From an uncultured Sphingomonas sp. (GTDB taxonomy: Bacteria > Pseudomonadota > Alphaproteobacteria > Sphingomonadales > Sphingomonadaceae): a stretch of DNA of 23,881 bases. A program made the position numbers and the translations under genes. The notes under the pieces are model-generated. The model ran no database searches, was not told the origin of the DNA, and saw nothing but the letters and a program-made list of their open reading frames with translations. How positions within the stretch are numbered: position 1 is the first letter of the stretch; each line of letters opens with the position of its first letter. The stretch is taken from the NCBI GenBank assembly GCA_946482655.1, contig CAMLSA010000049.1, positions 1-23,881 on the forward strand. Reading direction: 5' to 3'. Below are positions 15,372 to 23,881 of this stretch, in pieces.

Positions 15372-15442
15372 GGAGCATCCTCGTAGCGGGTCTTGAACGA
15401 CCGGCCGAAGCCCAGCGGCCTCGATGGATTCCGCAACGAACC
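15368..15442 (-). pseudogene. short C-terminal remnant, possibly of a second flavin monooxygenase
   Basis: An open frame ending RNPSRPLGFGRSFKTRYE followed by DAP and TGA overlaps the epoxide hydrolase ATG as ATGA. It resembles the end of the intact monooxygenase (NNPFRPLEFYSWTREPKL). The shared pattern NPxRPLxF is short, so the family assignment is tentative. The stop-start overlap is what one expects of translationally coupled operon genes. Confidence 0.35.
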
Positions 15443-15482
15443 TGCAACGTCACGAAAGCGGGCTTTCGCCACGCCGCAGGTT
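15439..15482 (-). terminator. nested inverted repeat downstream of the TonB receptor gene
   Basis: An inner hairpin CGAAAG-CGGG-CTTTCG (15453-15468) is flanked by an outer arm AACCTGC (15439-15445) / GCAGGTT (15476-15482). It begins ten bases after the receptor stop codon. There is no T-run, so termination efficiency is uncertain; it may also protect the 3' end of the mRNA. Confidence 0.5.
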
Positions 15483-15491
15483 GTCGTGGGA

Positions 15492-17756
15492 TCAGAAGGC
15501 GTAGCGGACCTCTACGCCATAAGTGCGGGGCGGGGCGACGGAGCCCGTGTAACCAACAGAGCTGTTGATGGTCAGCTGGTTAGAGAAATAATGCTCGTCG
15601 GTGAGGTTGGCGCCCCAGACCCGGAACGAGAGATTCTCGTTGAACGCGGGTTTGAATATGATGCTCGCGTTGAACAGCGTCAGGGCCGGCTCGGTCGCGA
15701 CATTGTCCGGATCCCATTTGAAGTTCGAACGATAGGCCATGTTGCCCGAAACTGTGAACCCGCCGATGTCGGTTTGCGTCTCATAGGTCAGGCCGAGGTT
15801 GATCTTGTATTTCGGCGTCTGCGGCATTCGGTTGCCGCTCGCGTCTCCCGGGAAGGCAGGGCTAAGGCCAAAAGGCGCGGTGGTCAGCGGCGTGCTGAAC
15901 GGCGCATTCTTGAAGTCGATGAACCTCGCATAAAGATACTGGCCCGCGAGATTCAGGGTGAGCCCATCGGCGAGGATCGCGGTGGTGTCGAATTCGACGC
16001 CCTTCGTCCGCGCCTTCTCAGCGTTGGCAAACTGGACCGAGGCGATCCCGGCGACGTTCTTGATCAACTGCACCTGCGGGTTGCGGACGTCATTCTGGAA
16101 GATCGCGATATTGGAGCGCACCCGACGGTCGAACAGCGATGCCTTCACGCCGATTTCATAGGCATCGACGGTCTCGGGACGCGTAGGCGGCGAGTCGAGC
16201 GGCAGCGTGTTGAACGTACCCGATTTATAGCCGCGGCTGAACGAGACATAGCTCATGATGTCGGGTGTGAACTTGTGATCGACAACAGCCTTGTAGGTCA
16301 GCTTGTTGAAATTGACCTTCTGACGATAATCGGGCGCGATCGGAAATTCCGTACCATTGGCCGCAGTCAGCGTCGTGCGACCGAAGCCCTTCACATAATC
16401 CTTGGTGTAGCGCAGGCCGAGCGTGATGTTGGTCTTCTCGTCGGCGACCGGGAAGGTCGCCTGGCCGAAGCCCGCATAGCTGTTGATCGTCTGCAGGCCG
16501 TAGAGATTCTGCGTGAGGATGCCACTGGGATTGCCGGGGCCGCCGGTCAGCGCGCCGCCGCCGATCGAGGTCGGCGAAAAGCCCTGCTTCGAATTGATGT
16601 AGAAGGCACCGAGGATCCAGTTGATCTTCGAACCCGACCCCGACTTGAGCTGGAGCTCCTGCGTGATCTCGCGATCCCTGACCTGAAGCGTGTAGTTCAG
16701 GAAATCGAGATGAGTGTGGTCACCTTCGGATTTGTAGAGTTCCTTGCCGCGACGATAGGAGGAGATGCTGACGAAGTCGGCGAAGCCCAGCTCCTGATCG
16801 ATCTTGAGCGAACCGCCATAGCTGCGGTTCCGAAACAGCGACGGAAAATCGGACACCGAATCGAAGAAACCGGGCGGTGGGATGAACTGTGTCGTATAGG
16901 TCGGCGGGAGCCCGCGTGTGCCGCGATATAGGGTGGTGGCGGTGCCGACGTCCGTGTTCTGATAGGCGTAGAAGGCCGACAGCCGGACTTTCGTCGTATC
17001 CGTGAGCTGCGCGACCAGCTTCGAGCGGATATTGTAGAATTTATTGCGGTAAATATCTTTGTTGAGGGTGAAGTTACGCCCCCAGCCGTCCTTCTGGTCC
17101 GAGCCGACGGCGGACAGGTCGATCGCGACGTCGTCGCTGAGCGGAGTCGAGAGGTACAGCTTGCCGCTATAGGTCTGATAGTTGCCGTAGCCGACGGTCG
17201 CATCGACGACGGGTTTCTGGCCGGGATCGCGGGTAAAAATCTGGATCAGGCCGCCGGTGGCATTGCGGCCGAACAATGTACCCTGTGGACCCTTCAGGAC
17301 TTCGACGCGCTCGATATTGGCGAGTTCAAGATAGGCCGGCGCAAGGCGGCTATAATAAACGTCGTCGATATAGATCGGCGCGCTGGCCTCGTTGCCGGCC
17401 GTCGAGGCGCCCGGATTGCCTACGCCGCGCAGGAACGGGATGATCACACCCGACTGCATCGTGATGTTGAGCGAGCTATCGACCTGCTGCAGATCCATTG
17501 CCCGCGCGATGCCGCGTTCGAGGAGCGACTCGCCCTTGAACGCGGTCACGGCGACCGGAACGTCCTGCAGGTTCTGGCCGCGCCGCTGTGCGGTCACGAC
17601 GATGTCCTCAAGGCCAAGGCTGTCGCTGGCGGCGGGCGGTGTCTGCGCCAAGGCAGGTGTCGCCAAACCCAGCAAAGCGGTTGCGCCGGCGGAGCAGGCC
17701 AGAATCGTCTTCATCGATCCGTGCAGAACGGATCGCGTGCGCGGTGAACCCTTCAT
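15492..17756 (-). CDS. TonB-dependent outer-membrane receptor
   Basis: This 754-aa protein is an outer-membrane beta-barrel that imports a bound ligand using energy from TonB-ExbBD. It has a signal peptide (hydrophobic core after K16, cleavage near ALAQ at residue 38), a TonB-box-like DIVVTAQRR (51-59), and a plug domain with SAPIYIDDVYY and RVEVLKGPQGTLFGRNATGG. A barrel follows, ending in VEVRYAF with the terminal Phe needed for assembly. It is of the sphingomonad type that transports diverse organic compounds, not clearly a siderophore receptor. The start at 17756 has GGGAGG eight bases upstream; the in-frame Met at 17714 would shorten the signal peptide. As the only transporter in the catabolic block it probably imports the substrate. 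A cluster of repeats lies about 135-190 bases upstream of its start. Confidence 0.94.
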   Translation of the reverse strand: MKGSPRTRSVLHGSMKTILACSAGATALLGLATPALAQTPPAASDSLGLEDIVVTAQRRGQNLQDVPVAVTAFKGESLLERGIARAMDLQQVDSSLNITMQSGVIIPFLRGVGNPGASTAGNEASAPIYIDDVYYSRLAPAYLELANIERVEVLKGPQGTLFGRNATGGLIQIFTRDPGQKPVVDATVGYGNYQTYSGKLYLSTPLSDDVAIDLSAVGSDQKDGWGRNFTLNKDIYRNKFYNIRSKLVAQLTDTTKVRLSAFYAYQNTDVGTATTLYRGTRGLPPTYTTQFIPPPGFFDSVSDFPSLFRNRSYGGSLKIDQELGFADFVSISSYRRGKELYKSEGDHTHLDFLNYTLQVRDREITQELQLKSGSGSKINWILGAFYINSKQGFSPTSIGGGALTGGPGNPSGILTQNLYGLQTINSYAGFGQATFPVADEKTNITLGLRYTKDYVKGFGRTTLTAANGTEFPIAPDYRQKVNFNKLTYKAVVDHKFTPDIMSYVSFSRGYKSGTFNTLPLDSPPTRPETVDAYEIGVKASLFDRRVRSNIAIFQNDVRNPQVQLIKNVAGIASVQFANAEKARTKGVEFDTTAILADGLTLNLAGQYLYARFIDFKNAPFSTPLTTAPFGLSPAFPGDASGNRMPQTPKYKINLGLTYETQTDIGGFTVSGNMAYRSNFKWDPDNVATEPALTLFNASIIFKPAFNENLSFRVWGANLTDEHYFSNQLTINSSVGYTGSVAPPRTYGVEVRYAF

Positions 17757-17878
17757 TTTTATATCCTCCCTAAGTATTTACAGTCTTTGGCTGTTGTCTT
17801 GGGCCATGTCTCTGACCGGGCGTTAAGGAACGAATTCCACCATTCTTCTGTAATCGGTGCGTGGTCACTCTCCGGGGA

Positions 17879-17947
17879 TTTATACTATTGATCGTCCGCA
17901 TCTATGGCGAAGTTTGAACGATATGTGCAGATCGTCTAATCGTCCGC
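17879..17947 (-). promoter_or_regulatory. upstream region of the TonB receptor: -10-like element and repeat cluster
   Basis: A TATAAA hexamer (minus strand, 17884-17879) could be the receptor -10. No matching -35 is found, which suggests an activator-dependent promoter. Immediately upstream are two direct copies of ATCGTCCGC (17891-17899 and 17939-17947) and a dyad ACGAT-N8-ATCGT (17918-17935). The 11-mer GTTTGAACGAT (17912-17922), which also occurs upstream of the TetR gene, is part of the same cluster. Confidence 0.4.
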
Positions 17948-17969
17948 CGCACGGCGAGCCGGTTCGGAA

Positions 17970-18289
17970 TCAAAAGCTGGACCAGTCGCCGTTAAGCAAC
18001 TGATCCGGTGTGAAAATCAGATCGGCCGCGGATTGGCCGCGATTGGGCTTTTCGTTCAGGACGATCTTCGCGCCCGATGCCTGATTGCTTGAAGCCGTCG
18101 AACGCGATCGAAGAATCGGTTCGGAACGTATTGTGTTCGATGGTACCCGAGCGCAGCTGACGCGCGACCTGATAGCGTGCGTCGCGTCGTGGGGAAGACC
18201 GACGCGGTCAGACCGAACACTGTGTCGTTCGCGATCTCGACCGACAGGGCTTCATTGTCCGACCAAATATCGCGACCGTCGTCGGCCAT
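17970..18289 (-). pseudogene. frameshifted C-terminal remnant of a second aldehyde dehydrogenase
   Basis: Three reading frames on the minus strand together spell the end of an NAD-dependent aldehyde dehydrogenase. IANDTVFGLTASVF is followed, after a shift near 18185, by YQVARQLRSGTIEHNTFR and IAFDGFKQSGIGRE. After another shift comes IVLNEKP, ending at TGA (17970). No catalytic Cys or Glu region remains. The sequence is of a different subfamily from the intact gene just upstream (which has WVNCYQAMDVAVPFGGYK at this position), so it is not a recent duplicate of it. The 170 bases further upstream, to 18463, hold no recognised coding sequence, only an 8-bp GC hairpin at 18311-18330. Confidence 0.75.
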
Positions 18290-18310
18290 GACAGCAGCCA
18301 GGGCGTGGCC

Positions 18311-18330
18311 CCGCCTGGCCGCCCAGGCGG
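18311..18330 (-). terminator. GC-rich hairpin downstream of the aldehyde dehydrogenase gene
   Basis: CCGCCTGG and CCAGGCGG form a perfect 8-bp stem around CCGC, 134 bases after the stop of the intact aldehyde dehydrogenase. No T-run follows, so its role as a terminator is only possible. Confidence 0.3.
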
Positions 18331-18463
18331 TCGGTCAGTCCGGTGGCGAGGGCGATCAGGGGGAAGGGCGCCCCCGCGAAGATCATCGCCGACCTCGCAC
18401 GCAAGACGGAATGCGTTCGCGGCAAGCGCTTGCGCGAACAGCTGCCCAAACGACCGGAAAGCT

Positions 18464-19954
18464 TTATGCTCCCGTGTTGATCCAGACGGCCTTGGTGGTG
18501 AGGTAGGAGTCCATCTGCTCCCGGCCGCTTTCGGAGCCATAGCCTGACATCTTGTAGCCGCCGAAGGGAACGGCGACGTCCATGGCCTGATAACAGTTGA
18601 CCCAGACCGATCCGGCCCGGATCGCCCGCGCCATCTGGTGGGCCTTGCCGACGTCGCGCGTCCACACGCCGCTACCGAGGCCGAATTCGGTATCGTTGGC
18701 GAGCTTGGTGACTTCCTCGATCGTGTCGAACGGGATCGCGGAGATCACCGGCCCGAAGATTTCCTCGCGCGCGATCGTCATGTCGTGGTTCACGCCCGAG
18801 AATATCGTCGGCGGCACGAAATAGCCATCGGCCAGGCTGCCTTCGGTCAGGCGCGCGCCGCCCGACAGCGCGGTGGCGCCCTCCTCGGCGCCCGTCGACA
18901 GATAGCCCGTGACGCGATCGAGCTGTTCCTTGGAGACGAGCGGCCCCAGTACGGTGTCGGGGTCCATCGCGTCGCCGACCTTCAGCGTCCTGGCGAAATC
19001 CGCCACGCGGTGCGTGAATTCCTCGTAGATCTTGCGCTCGACGAACAGGCGGGTACCCGCGCTACAGACCTGACCCGAATTCATGAAGCCCGCCATGCCG
19101 GCGCCGGGGACGGCCACGTCGAGATCGGCATCGGCGAACACGATATTGGGCGACTTGCCGCCCAGTTCGAGGGTCAGCCGCTTGATATTGCCCGCCGAGG
19201 CGCGAATGATGTGCTGGCCGGTTGCGGTCGACCCGGTAAAGGCGACCTTGTCGACATCGGGGTGCGCGGACAGGGCCGCGCCCGCGTCGCCGAAGCCGGT
19301 GATGACGTTGACGACCCCGGCTGGCACGCCGGCATCGAGACAGAGCTGGCCGAGCAGCAACGGGCTCAACGAAGCCTGCTCGGCGCATTTCAGCACCATC
19401 GTGCAGCCTGTGGCGAGTACGGGCGCGACCTTCCATGCGGCGTTGGCGAGGGGGCCGTTCCATGGGATGATCGCGCCGACCACGCCCACCGGCTCGCGCA
19501 CGGTGCACGAGAAGATGCTACCGGGCAGCGAGTTTGACATGGTCGAGCCCTGCAGAGCGACCGCCTGCCCCGCCGCGAAGCGGTAGGTGTTGACCAGCCA
19601 GTCCTTCATATATTGTCGGCTGGAGATCGGGCCACCCATGTCGATCGAGTCGAGCGCACCCAGTTCCTCGTAGTTTTCCTCGATCAGATCGGCGAGCTTG
19701 AGCAGCACCTTCTGCCGTTCGATCGGTGTGAAGCGGCTCCAGGGACCCTCGAAAGCGCGGCGTGCGGCCGCGACCGCCAGATCGACGTCGGCCTTTTCGG
19801 CGAGTGCCAGCCGGTCGAGCTGTGCGCCCGTCGACGGATTGAACGATTCGAACGACTTGCCGGATAGCGCTTCGACCCATTTGCCGTCGATCAGCAGCTT
19901 CTTGGTCTGACCGTTGAGAAAAGTTGGCTGTTTGATCGGGGCAAGAGCGTTCAT
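18464..19954 (-). CDS. NAD(P)-dependent aldehyde dehydrogenase
   Basis: This 496-aa cytosolic enzyme oxidises an aldehyde to the carboxylic acid. Catalytic residues are in place: N166 in IPWNGP, K189 in VLKCAEQ, E263 in LELGGKSPN and nucleophile C297 in NSGQVCSAG, with the cofactor-loop GSTATG (241-246). The length is typical of the phenylacetaldehyde/betaine-aldehyde type ALDH group. The start at 19954 is fixed by AAGGAG seven bases upstream. It follows the TetR gene on the same strand by 129 bases and would make an acid for CoA activation or central metabolism. The aldehyde is unknown; in this context it could come from the alcohol released when a Baeyer-Villiger ester is hydrolysed. Confidence 0.94.
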   Translation of the reverse strand: MNALAPIKQPTFLNGQTKKLLIDGKWVEALSGKSFESFNPSTGAQLDRLALAEKADVDLAVAAARRAFEGPWSRFTPIERQKVLLKLADLIEENYEELGALDSIDMGGPISSRQYMKDWLVNTYRFAAGQAVALQGSTMSNSLPGSIFSCTVREPVGVVGAIIPWNGPLANAAWKVAPVLATGCTMVLKCAEQASLSPLLLGQLCLDAGVPAGVVNVITGFGDAGAALSAHPDVDKVAFTGSTATGQHIIRASAGNIKRLTLELGGKSPNIVFADADLDVAVPGAGMAGFMNSGQVCSAGTRLFVERKIYEEFTHRVADFARTLKVGDAMDPDTVLGPLVSKEQLDRVTGYLSTGAEEGATALSGGARLTEGSLADGYFVPPTIFSGVNHDMTIAREEIFGPVISAIPFDTIEEVTKLANDTEFGLGSGVWTRDVGKAHQMARAIRAGSVWVNCYQAMDVAVPFGGYKMSGYGSESGREQMDSYLTTKAVWINTGA

Positions 19955-20083
19955 CGAAAATCTCCTTGAAGGGAATGTCCGCAGATGCGGATCAGTCTTA
20001 AAGCGGGGAACCGACCATGTCCGTTGTCGTGCGTCTGGCATCCTCGGAACGTGCTGTCCACGGCCACTGCCGATCGGATGGGT

Positions 20084-20857
20084 TCAGATGAAAACTTCAT
20101 GGCGCTGGAGCCAGCTCTCGATATTCGGCATCTCGCTACTGTCGGTCGCGCCGAGAAATACCAGGCCATAAGCGGTCAACAGACCATGTCGCAGCTCGTC
20201 GGTGCTACAGGCACCATAGAGCCAGTTGCGCATGTTCGCATCGCCGATAAGAGACAGTTGCATCGCGGTCGTGCCGATATCGACGCCGCGACGCAGCTGA
20301 CCGTCATGGCGCTGGCGCCGAAGCCATCCGCGCAGCGTCTTGGCCTTGCTGGACTTGAGCTTTTCGCCGACCGGCCGATTGCGCTCCATGATCGCAAGGA
20401 GCGCCGCGCGCGTATATGCAGGATAATCCTCCAAGAGGCGGCAATAGAATTCCGCGAGCTGGAGCATGGCGCTGGGGCCGCTTTCGACCGACTGGGCGAT
20501 GGCTGCGATCAGATCGAAATTGTCGAGAAGGGCGCCTGCCAGGACGGTCTTCTTGTCGCCGACCAGGTTGTAAACCGTGCCCTTCGACAGATCGCAGCGA
20601 TCGGCGAGCCGCTGCAAGGTCAGCCCCTCATAGCCTTCTTCCCCAAGCAAGGCGCGGGTTTCGGCAAAGATGCGCGCGCGGACGTGGCGCTGGTGAATCT
20701 CGTGCGGGGTAAACTGCGGCCCGTTCGAGCAGCCGATCAGCCGCGGCATCATCGCGATCGGACTGGGTTTCAGAGGGTCGGGCAATCCCGGCCTGGCCAA
20801 GCGTGTGTTCGAGACGACCGCCTCCGCCTCGTGGCGTGCATTCTTATGTCCGATCAT
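20084..20857 (-). CDS. TetR-family transcriptional regulator
   Basis: This 257-aa protein has the TetR N-terminal helix-turn-helix at about residues 60-105: RIFAETRALLGEEGYEG, then LTLQRLADRCDLSKGTVYNL, then DKKTVLAGAL. The C-terminal ligand domain is helical without recognisable sub-family motifs. The start at 20857 has GGAG seven bases upstream. It leaves an unusually long N-terminal arm of about 50 residues before the DNA-binding domain, so a later start (Met 36 or 37) cannot be excluded, though no ribosome site precedes those codons. It is the first gene of the minus-strand catabolic block and is likely to control it, probably by release from DNA when a pathway compound binds. The shared motif upstream of it and of the TonB receptor is a candidate target. 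Confidence 0.88.
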   Translation of the reverse strand: MIGHKNARHEAEAVVSNTRLARPGLPDPLKPSPIAMMPRLIGCSNGPQFTPHEIHQRHVRARIFAETRALLGEEGYEGLTLQRLADRCDLSKGTVYNLVGDKKTVLAGALLDNFDLIAAIAQSVESGPSAMLQLAEFYCRLLEDYPAYTRAALLAIMERNRPVGEKLKSSKAKTLRGWLRRQRHDGQLRRGVDIGTTAMQLSLIGDANMRNWLYGACSTDELRHGLLTAYGLVFLGATDSSEMPNIESWLQRHEVFI

Positions 20858-20921
20858 GCGCTCACTCCAAACCGCACCCTCGTCAGAATGACACAATCCG
20901 CGTCCGAGCACACCCCGAAGC

Positions 20922-20950
20922 ATTATATGTCCGGATTTAATCGTTCAAAC
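20922..20950 (-). promoter_or_regulatory. promoter of the TetR gene, containing GTTTGAACGAT
   Basis: On the minus strand TTGAAC (20948-20943) is separated by 15 bases from a perfect TATAAT (20927-20922), about 65 bases before the TetR start codon. The -35 lies inside GTTTGAACGAT (20950-20940), which recurs upstream of the TonB receptor. The 15-base spacer is two shorter than ideal, which often means a regulated promoter. Confidence 0.5.
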
Positions 20951-21620
20951 ACGGTGCTTGCGGCCGAGCCGAGCGGGGAAAATCGCTGGCGGGCAGGAAC
21001 TCGGTCAAGAAGAGGGAGCCGCATCACGGGAGAATATGTCCTTTTACGCGGCCGTGTGGTTTAGCCGCCCATTCTTAAATCGAGTGGCCGCGTGGACCTG
21101 CGCAAAGTCCGGAGTCGACACGGGACCTCGAAGCTTCCGGGCCGACATGGCTGATAAGAAGCCGAATGAAATACGGCAGGCGCCGGAGGGTTCGGTGCGG
21201 GCGCGCTTCCACCAGGCCCTGGTCTCATGAACGCGGAGCCAAAGCCGCATTGAAGACAGTTGGACCATAGCTCGGAAGTTTTCGCCATCGCAGTGCGATC
21301 GCCCTTGCCATCGGAACCGCGCGAGGCAACGGGATGGGAGCGCGTTGTCCGCACTTTGTCGAAGACACGAATCCAATTTCAAACCGCGTCGGCCGAGGAA
21401 GACTGCCAAGCCATCGGGCTGCTATGCCGTGGAGCCATCATATCGCTGGCGCTGGCGCTGGCGCTGAATCTTCAGCATCGCCGAACGGCAACCCGGTAAC
21501 CCGCCGCACTTTGCGTCGAAGCGACTGCATCGACGACCGCAGTTGTATCGATCATCGCCCGATCGGACGCAAGCTGAAGGCGGACATTATGGCGGACAGC
21601 GCCGCCGCTTAGCAGTCAGG
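20951..21620. other. 670-base stretch without a recognised gene
   Basis: Several frames stay open on both strands, as expected at this GC content. None has a ribosome site combined with a family resemblance or a protein-like composition. The longest, 21044-21409 on the minus strand, has no recognisable domain. A GCTGGC unit is repeated three and two-thirds times at 21445-21466. I see no transposase, integrase or RNA gene. The stretch ends next to the tRNA-Ser terminator. Confidence 0.4.
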
Positions 21621-21639
21621 TACTTAGTTTTGCTAAGTA
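21621..21639 (-). terminator. terminator-like hairpin after tRNA-Ser
   Basis: TACTTAG (in the minus transcript) pairs perfectly with CTAAGTA around a CAAAA loop, two bases after the encoded CCA of tRNA-Ser. The stem is AT-rich and no T-run follows, so it may serve 3'-end formation. Confidence 0.55.
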
Positions 21640-21641
21640 AG

Positions 21642-21732
21642 TGGCGGAGCGGGAGGGATTCGAACCCTCGATACGCTTTTGGCGTATACTCACTTTCCAG
21701 GCGAGCGCCTTCGACCACTCGGCCACCGCTCC
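21642..21732 (-). tRNA. tRNA-Ser, anticodon GGA
   Basis: The 91-base gene folds as a class II tRNA. The acceptor stem is GGAGCGG/CCGCTCC with discriminator G and encoded CCA. U8-G9 is followed by the D arm GCCGAGTGGTCGAAGGC. The anticodon stem CTCGC/GTGAG encloses the loop CTGGAAA, giving anticodon GGA (reads UCC and UCU). The long variable arm is TACGC-CAAAA-GCGTA, and the T arm is GAGGG-TTCGAAT-CCCTC. All stems pair, so it should be functional. Confidence 0.97.
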
Positions 21733-21966
21733 GCATCTTCGCTGGAAGGCGGCTCCCTAGCCCGTGGCGACGGGTTCCGCAAGGCGCTGGGAGCGCGCCA
21801 TCGCAATGCCTATGCCCGGCAGATCGGGCATGTCGAGGCTGGCCGGTGGCGAGTGGCGGCACGCCGGCATGGCTCCATGGCGTGATCGGCCATCGCCCCG
21901 CCAGCTCGATCGCAATATGATGGCGGCCGGCCGGGTGCCGGCGGGCGTTGTAGCGCACACCTCCGC
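21733..21966. other. intergenic region between groEL terminator and tRNA-Ser
   Basis: I see no gene here. The region must contain the tRNA-Ser promoter, but no clear -35/-10 pair stands out. Confidence 0.4.
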
Positions 21967-22005
21967 AAAAGAGAAGGGCCCGGGAACGGCGCCCCAGGCC
22001 CTCGT
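21967..22005 (-). terminator. rho-independent terminator of groEL
   Basis: In the minus transcript GAGGGCC pairs with GGGCCCTTC across a GC-rich loop, followed by TCTTTT. It starts about 21 bases after the groEL stop. The stem plus T-run fits an intrinsic terminator for the groES-groEL operon. Confidence 0.75.
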
Positions 22006-22026
22006 CTTTGGGTCGAGAGGCTCGGA

Positions 22027-23694
<1,668 letters not shown>

Positions 23695-23723
23695 CTAGAT
23701 TGAAGTTGGAAATGAAAAGGGAG

Positions 23724-23751
23724 GCTTAGCCGACGATCCCCAGCCTGTTGG
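23724..23751 (-). repeat. decayed duplicate of the groES 3' end in the groES-groEL spacer
   Basis: Just after the groES stop, the spacer repeats with about three quarters identity the last codons of groES. The second copy reads NRLGIVG followed by TAA, matching DILGIVG-TAA of groES. The two TAA codons are 28 bases apart, so the copy is out of frame with groES and not translated from it. Confidence 0.65.
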
Positions 23752-23753
23752 CC

Positions 23754-23881
23754 TTAGCCGACAATGCCGAGAATGTCGGATTCCTTCATGATCAGCAGGT
23801 CTTCACCGTCGATCTTGACCTCGGTACCCGACCATTTGCCGAACAGGATCTTGTCGCCGGCCTTGACGTCGAGCGGGGTGA
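23754..23881 (-). CDS. groES: co-chaperonin GroES (5' part missing)
   Basis: The last 41 codons of the 10 kDa co-chaperonin are present; the start lies beyond the window. Visible family sequence is [16 protein letters not shown], then [19 protein letters not shown], ending in ILGIVG. GroES caps the GroEL chamber. The gene directly precedes groEL on the same strand, the usual bacterial arrangement, and the two should be co-transcribed and heat-shock induced. Confidence 0.97.
   Translation of the reverse strand, partial: TPLDVKAGDKILFGKWSGTEVKIDGEDLLIMKESDILGIVG

Noticed and set aside
18291..18463. Possible transporter-like fragment (hydrophobic segment IFAGAPFPLIALATGL)
   Set aside because: One short hydrophobic stretch in a single frame is too little to name a family; it may be chance in GC-rich DNA.
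21044..21409. 121-codon minus-strand ORF in the gap before tRNA-Ser
   Set aside because: It has no ribosome site, no recognisable domain and an unusual Arg/Ser-rich composition, so it was left as an unexplained open frame.
21445..21466. GCTGGC short tandem repeat as a CRISPR-like or iteron array
   Set aside because: Units are only 6 bases, fewer than four copies and without spacers, so it is a simple sequence repeat.

Overview
The window is high-GC DNA from an alphaproteobacterium, most likely a sphingomonad (Sphingomonas/Sphingobium/Rhizorhabdus type). This is judged from the GroEL/GroES, QueF, HerA-like ATPase and SusC-like TonB receptor protein sequences and from codon use. No database was searched.

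Region 1 (1-5303) is a mixed housekeeping segment: a partial 3-mercaptopyruvate sulfurtransferase (-), queF (+), a long-form chromate transporter chrA (+), a 2-oxoglutarate/Fe(II) oxygenase (-), a divergent HerA-like ATPase (+), and a small exported protein (-). Region 2 (5423-9753) carries a class-I acyl-CoA ligase with a possible 30-codon leader ORF, a 118-aa hypothetical protein, a four-helix membrane protein with a G10 tract near its 3' end, and a class-A beta-lactamase-fold lipoprotein (+).

Region 3 (9972-20857) is a catabolic block with every gene on the minus strand. In transcription order it is: TetR regulator, aldehyde dehydrogenase, TonB-dependent receptor, zinc alcohol dehydrogenase, HAPMO-like Baeyer-Villiger monooxygenase, and a D-aminoacylase-type amidohydrolase. 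Together they suggest uptake of a hydrophobic compound, oxidation of an alcohol to a ketone, oxygen insertion to give an ester, hydrolysis, and oxidation of the released aldehyde to an acid. The substrate cannot be read from the sequence. The spaces between these genes hold gene remnants: a frameshifted aldehyde dehydrogenase tail, a 52-codon epoxide hydrolase reduced to its two ends, what looks like a monooxygenase C-terminus overlapping it by ATGA, and an amidohydrolase tail broken by a GATC duplication. The block therefore looks like a once larger pathway cluster that has been condensed. An 11-bp motif, GTTTGAACGAT, with the same promoter-like layout, occurs upstream of both the TetR gene and the TonB receptor gene.

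Region 4 (about 20950-23881) has a roughly 670-bp stretch with no recognised gene, then tRNA-Ser(GGA), then groEL and the 3' end of groES (-). The groES-groEL spacer contains a decayed second copy of the groES 3' end.

I found no CRISPR array, transposase, integrase or rRNA. The most interesting material is the remnant-filled catabolic block and its shared promoter motif. I do not see convincing evidence for a wholly new defence or mobile system.
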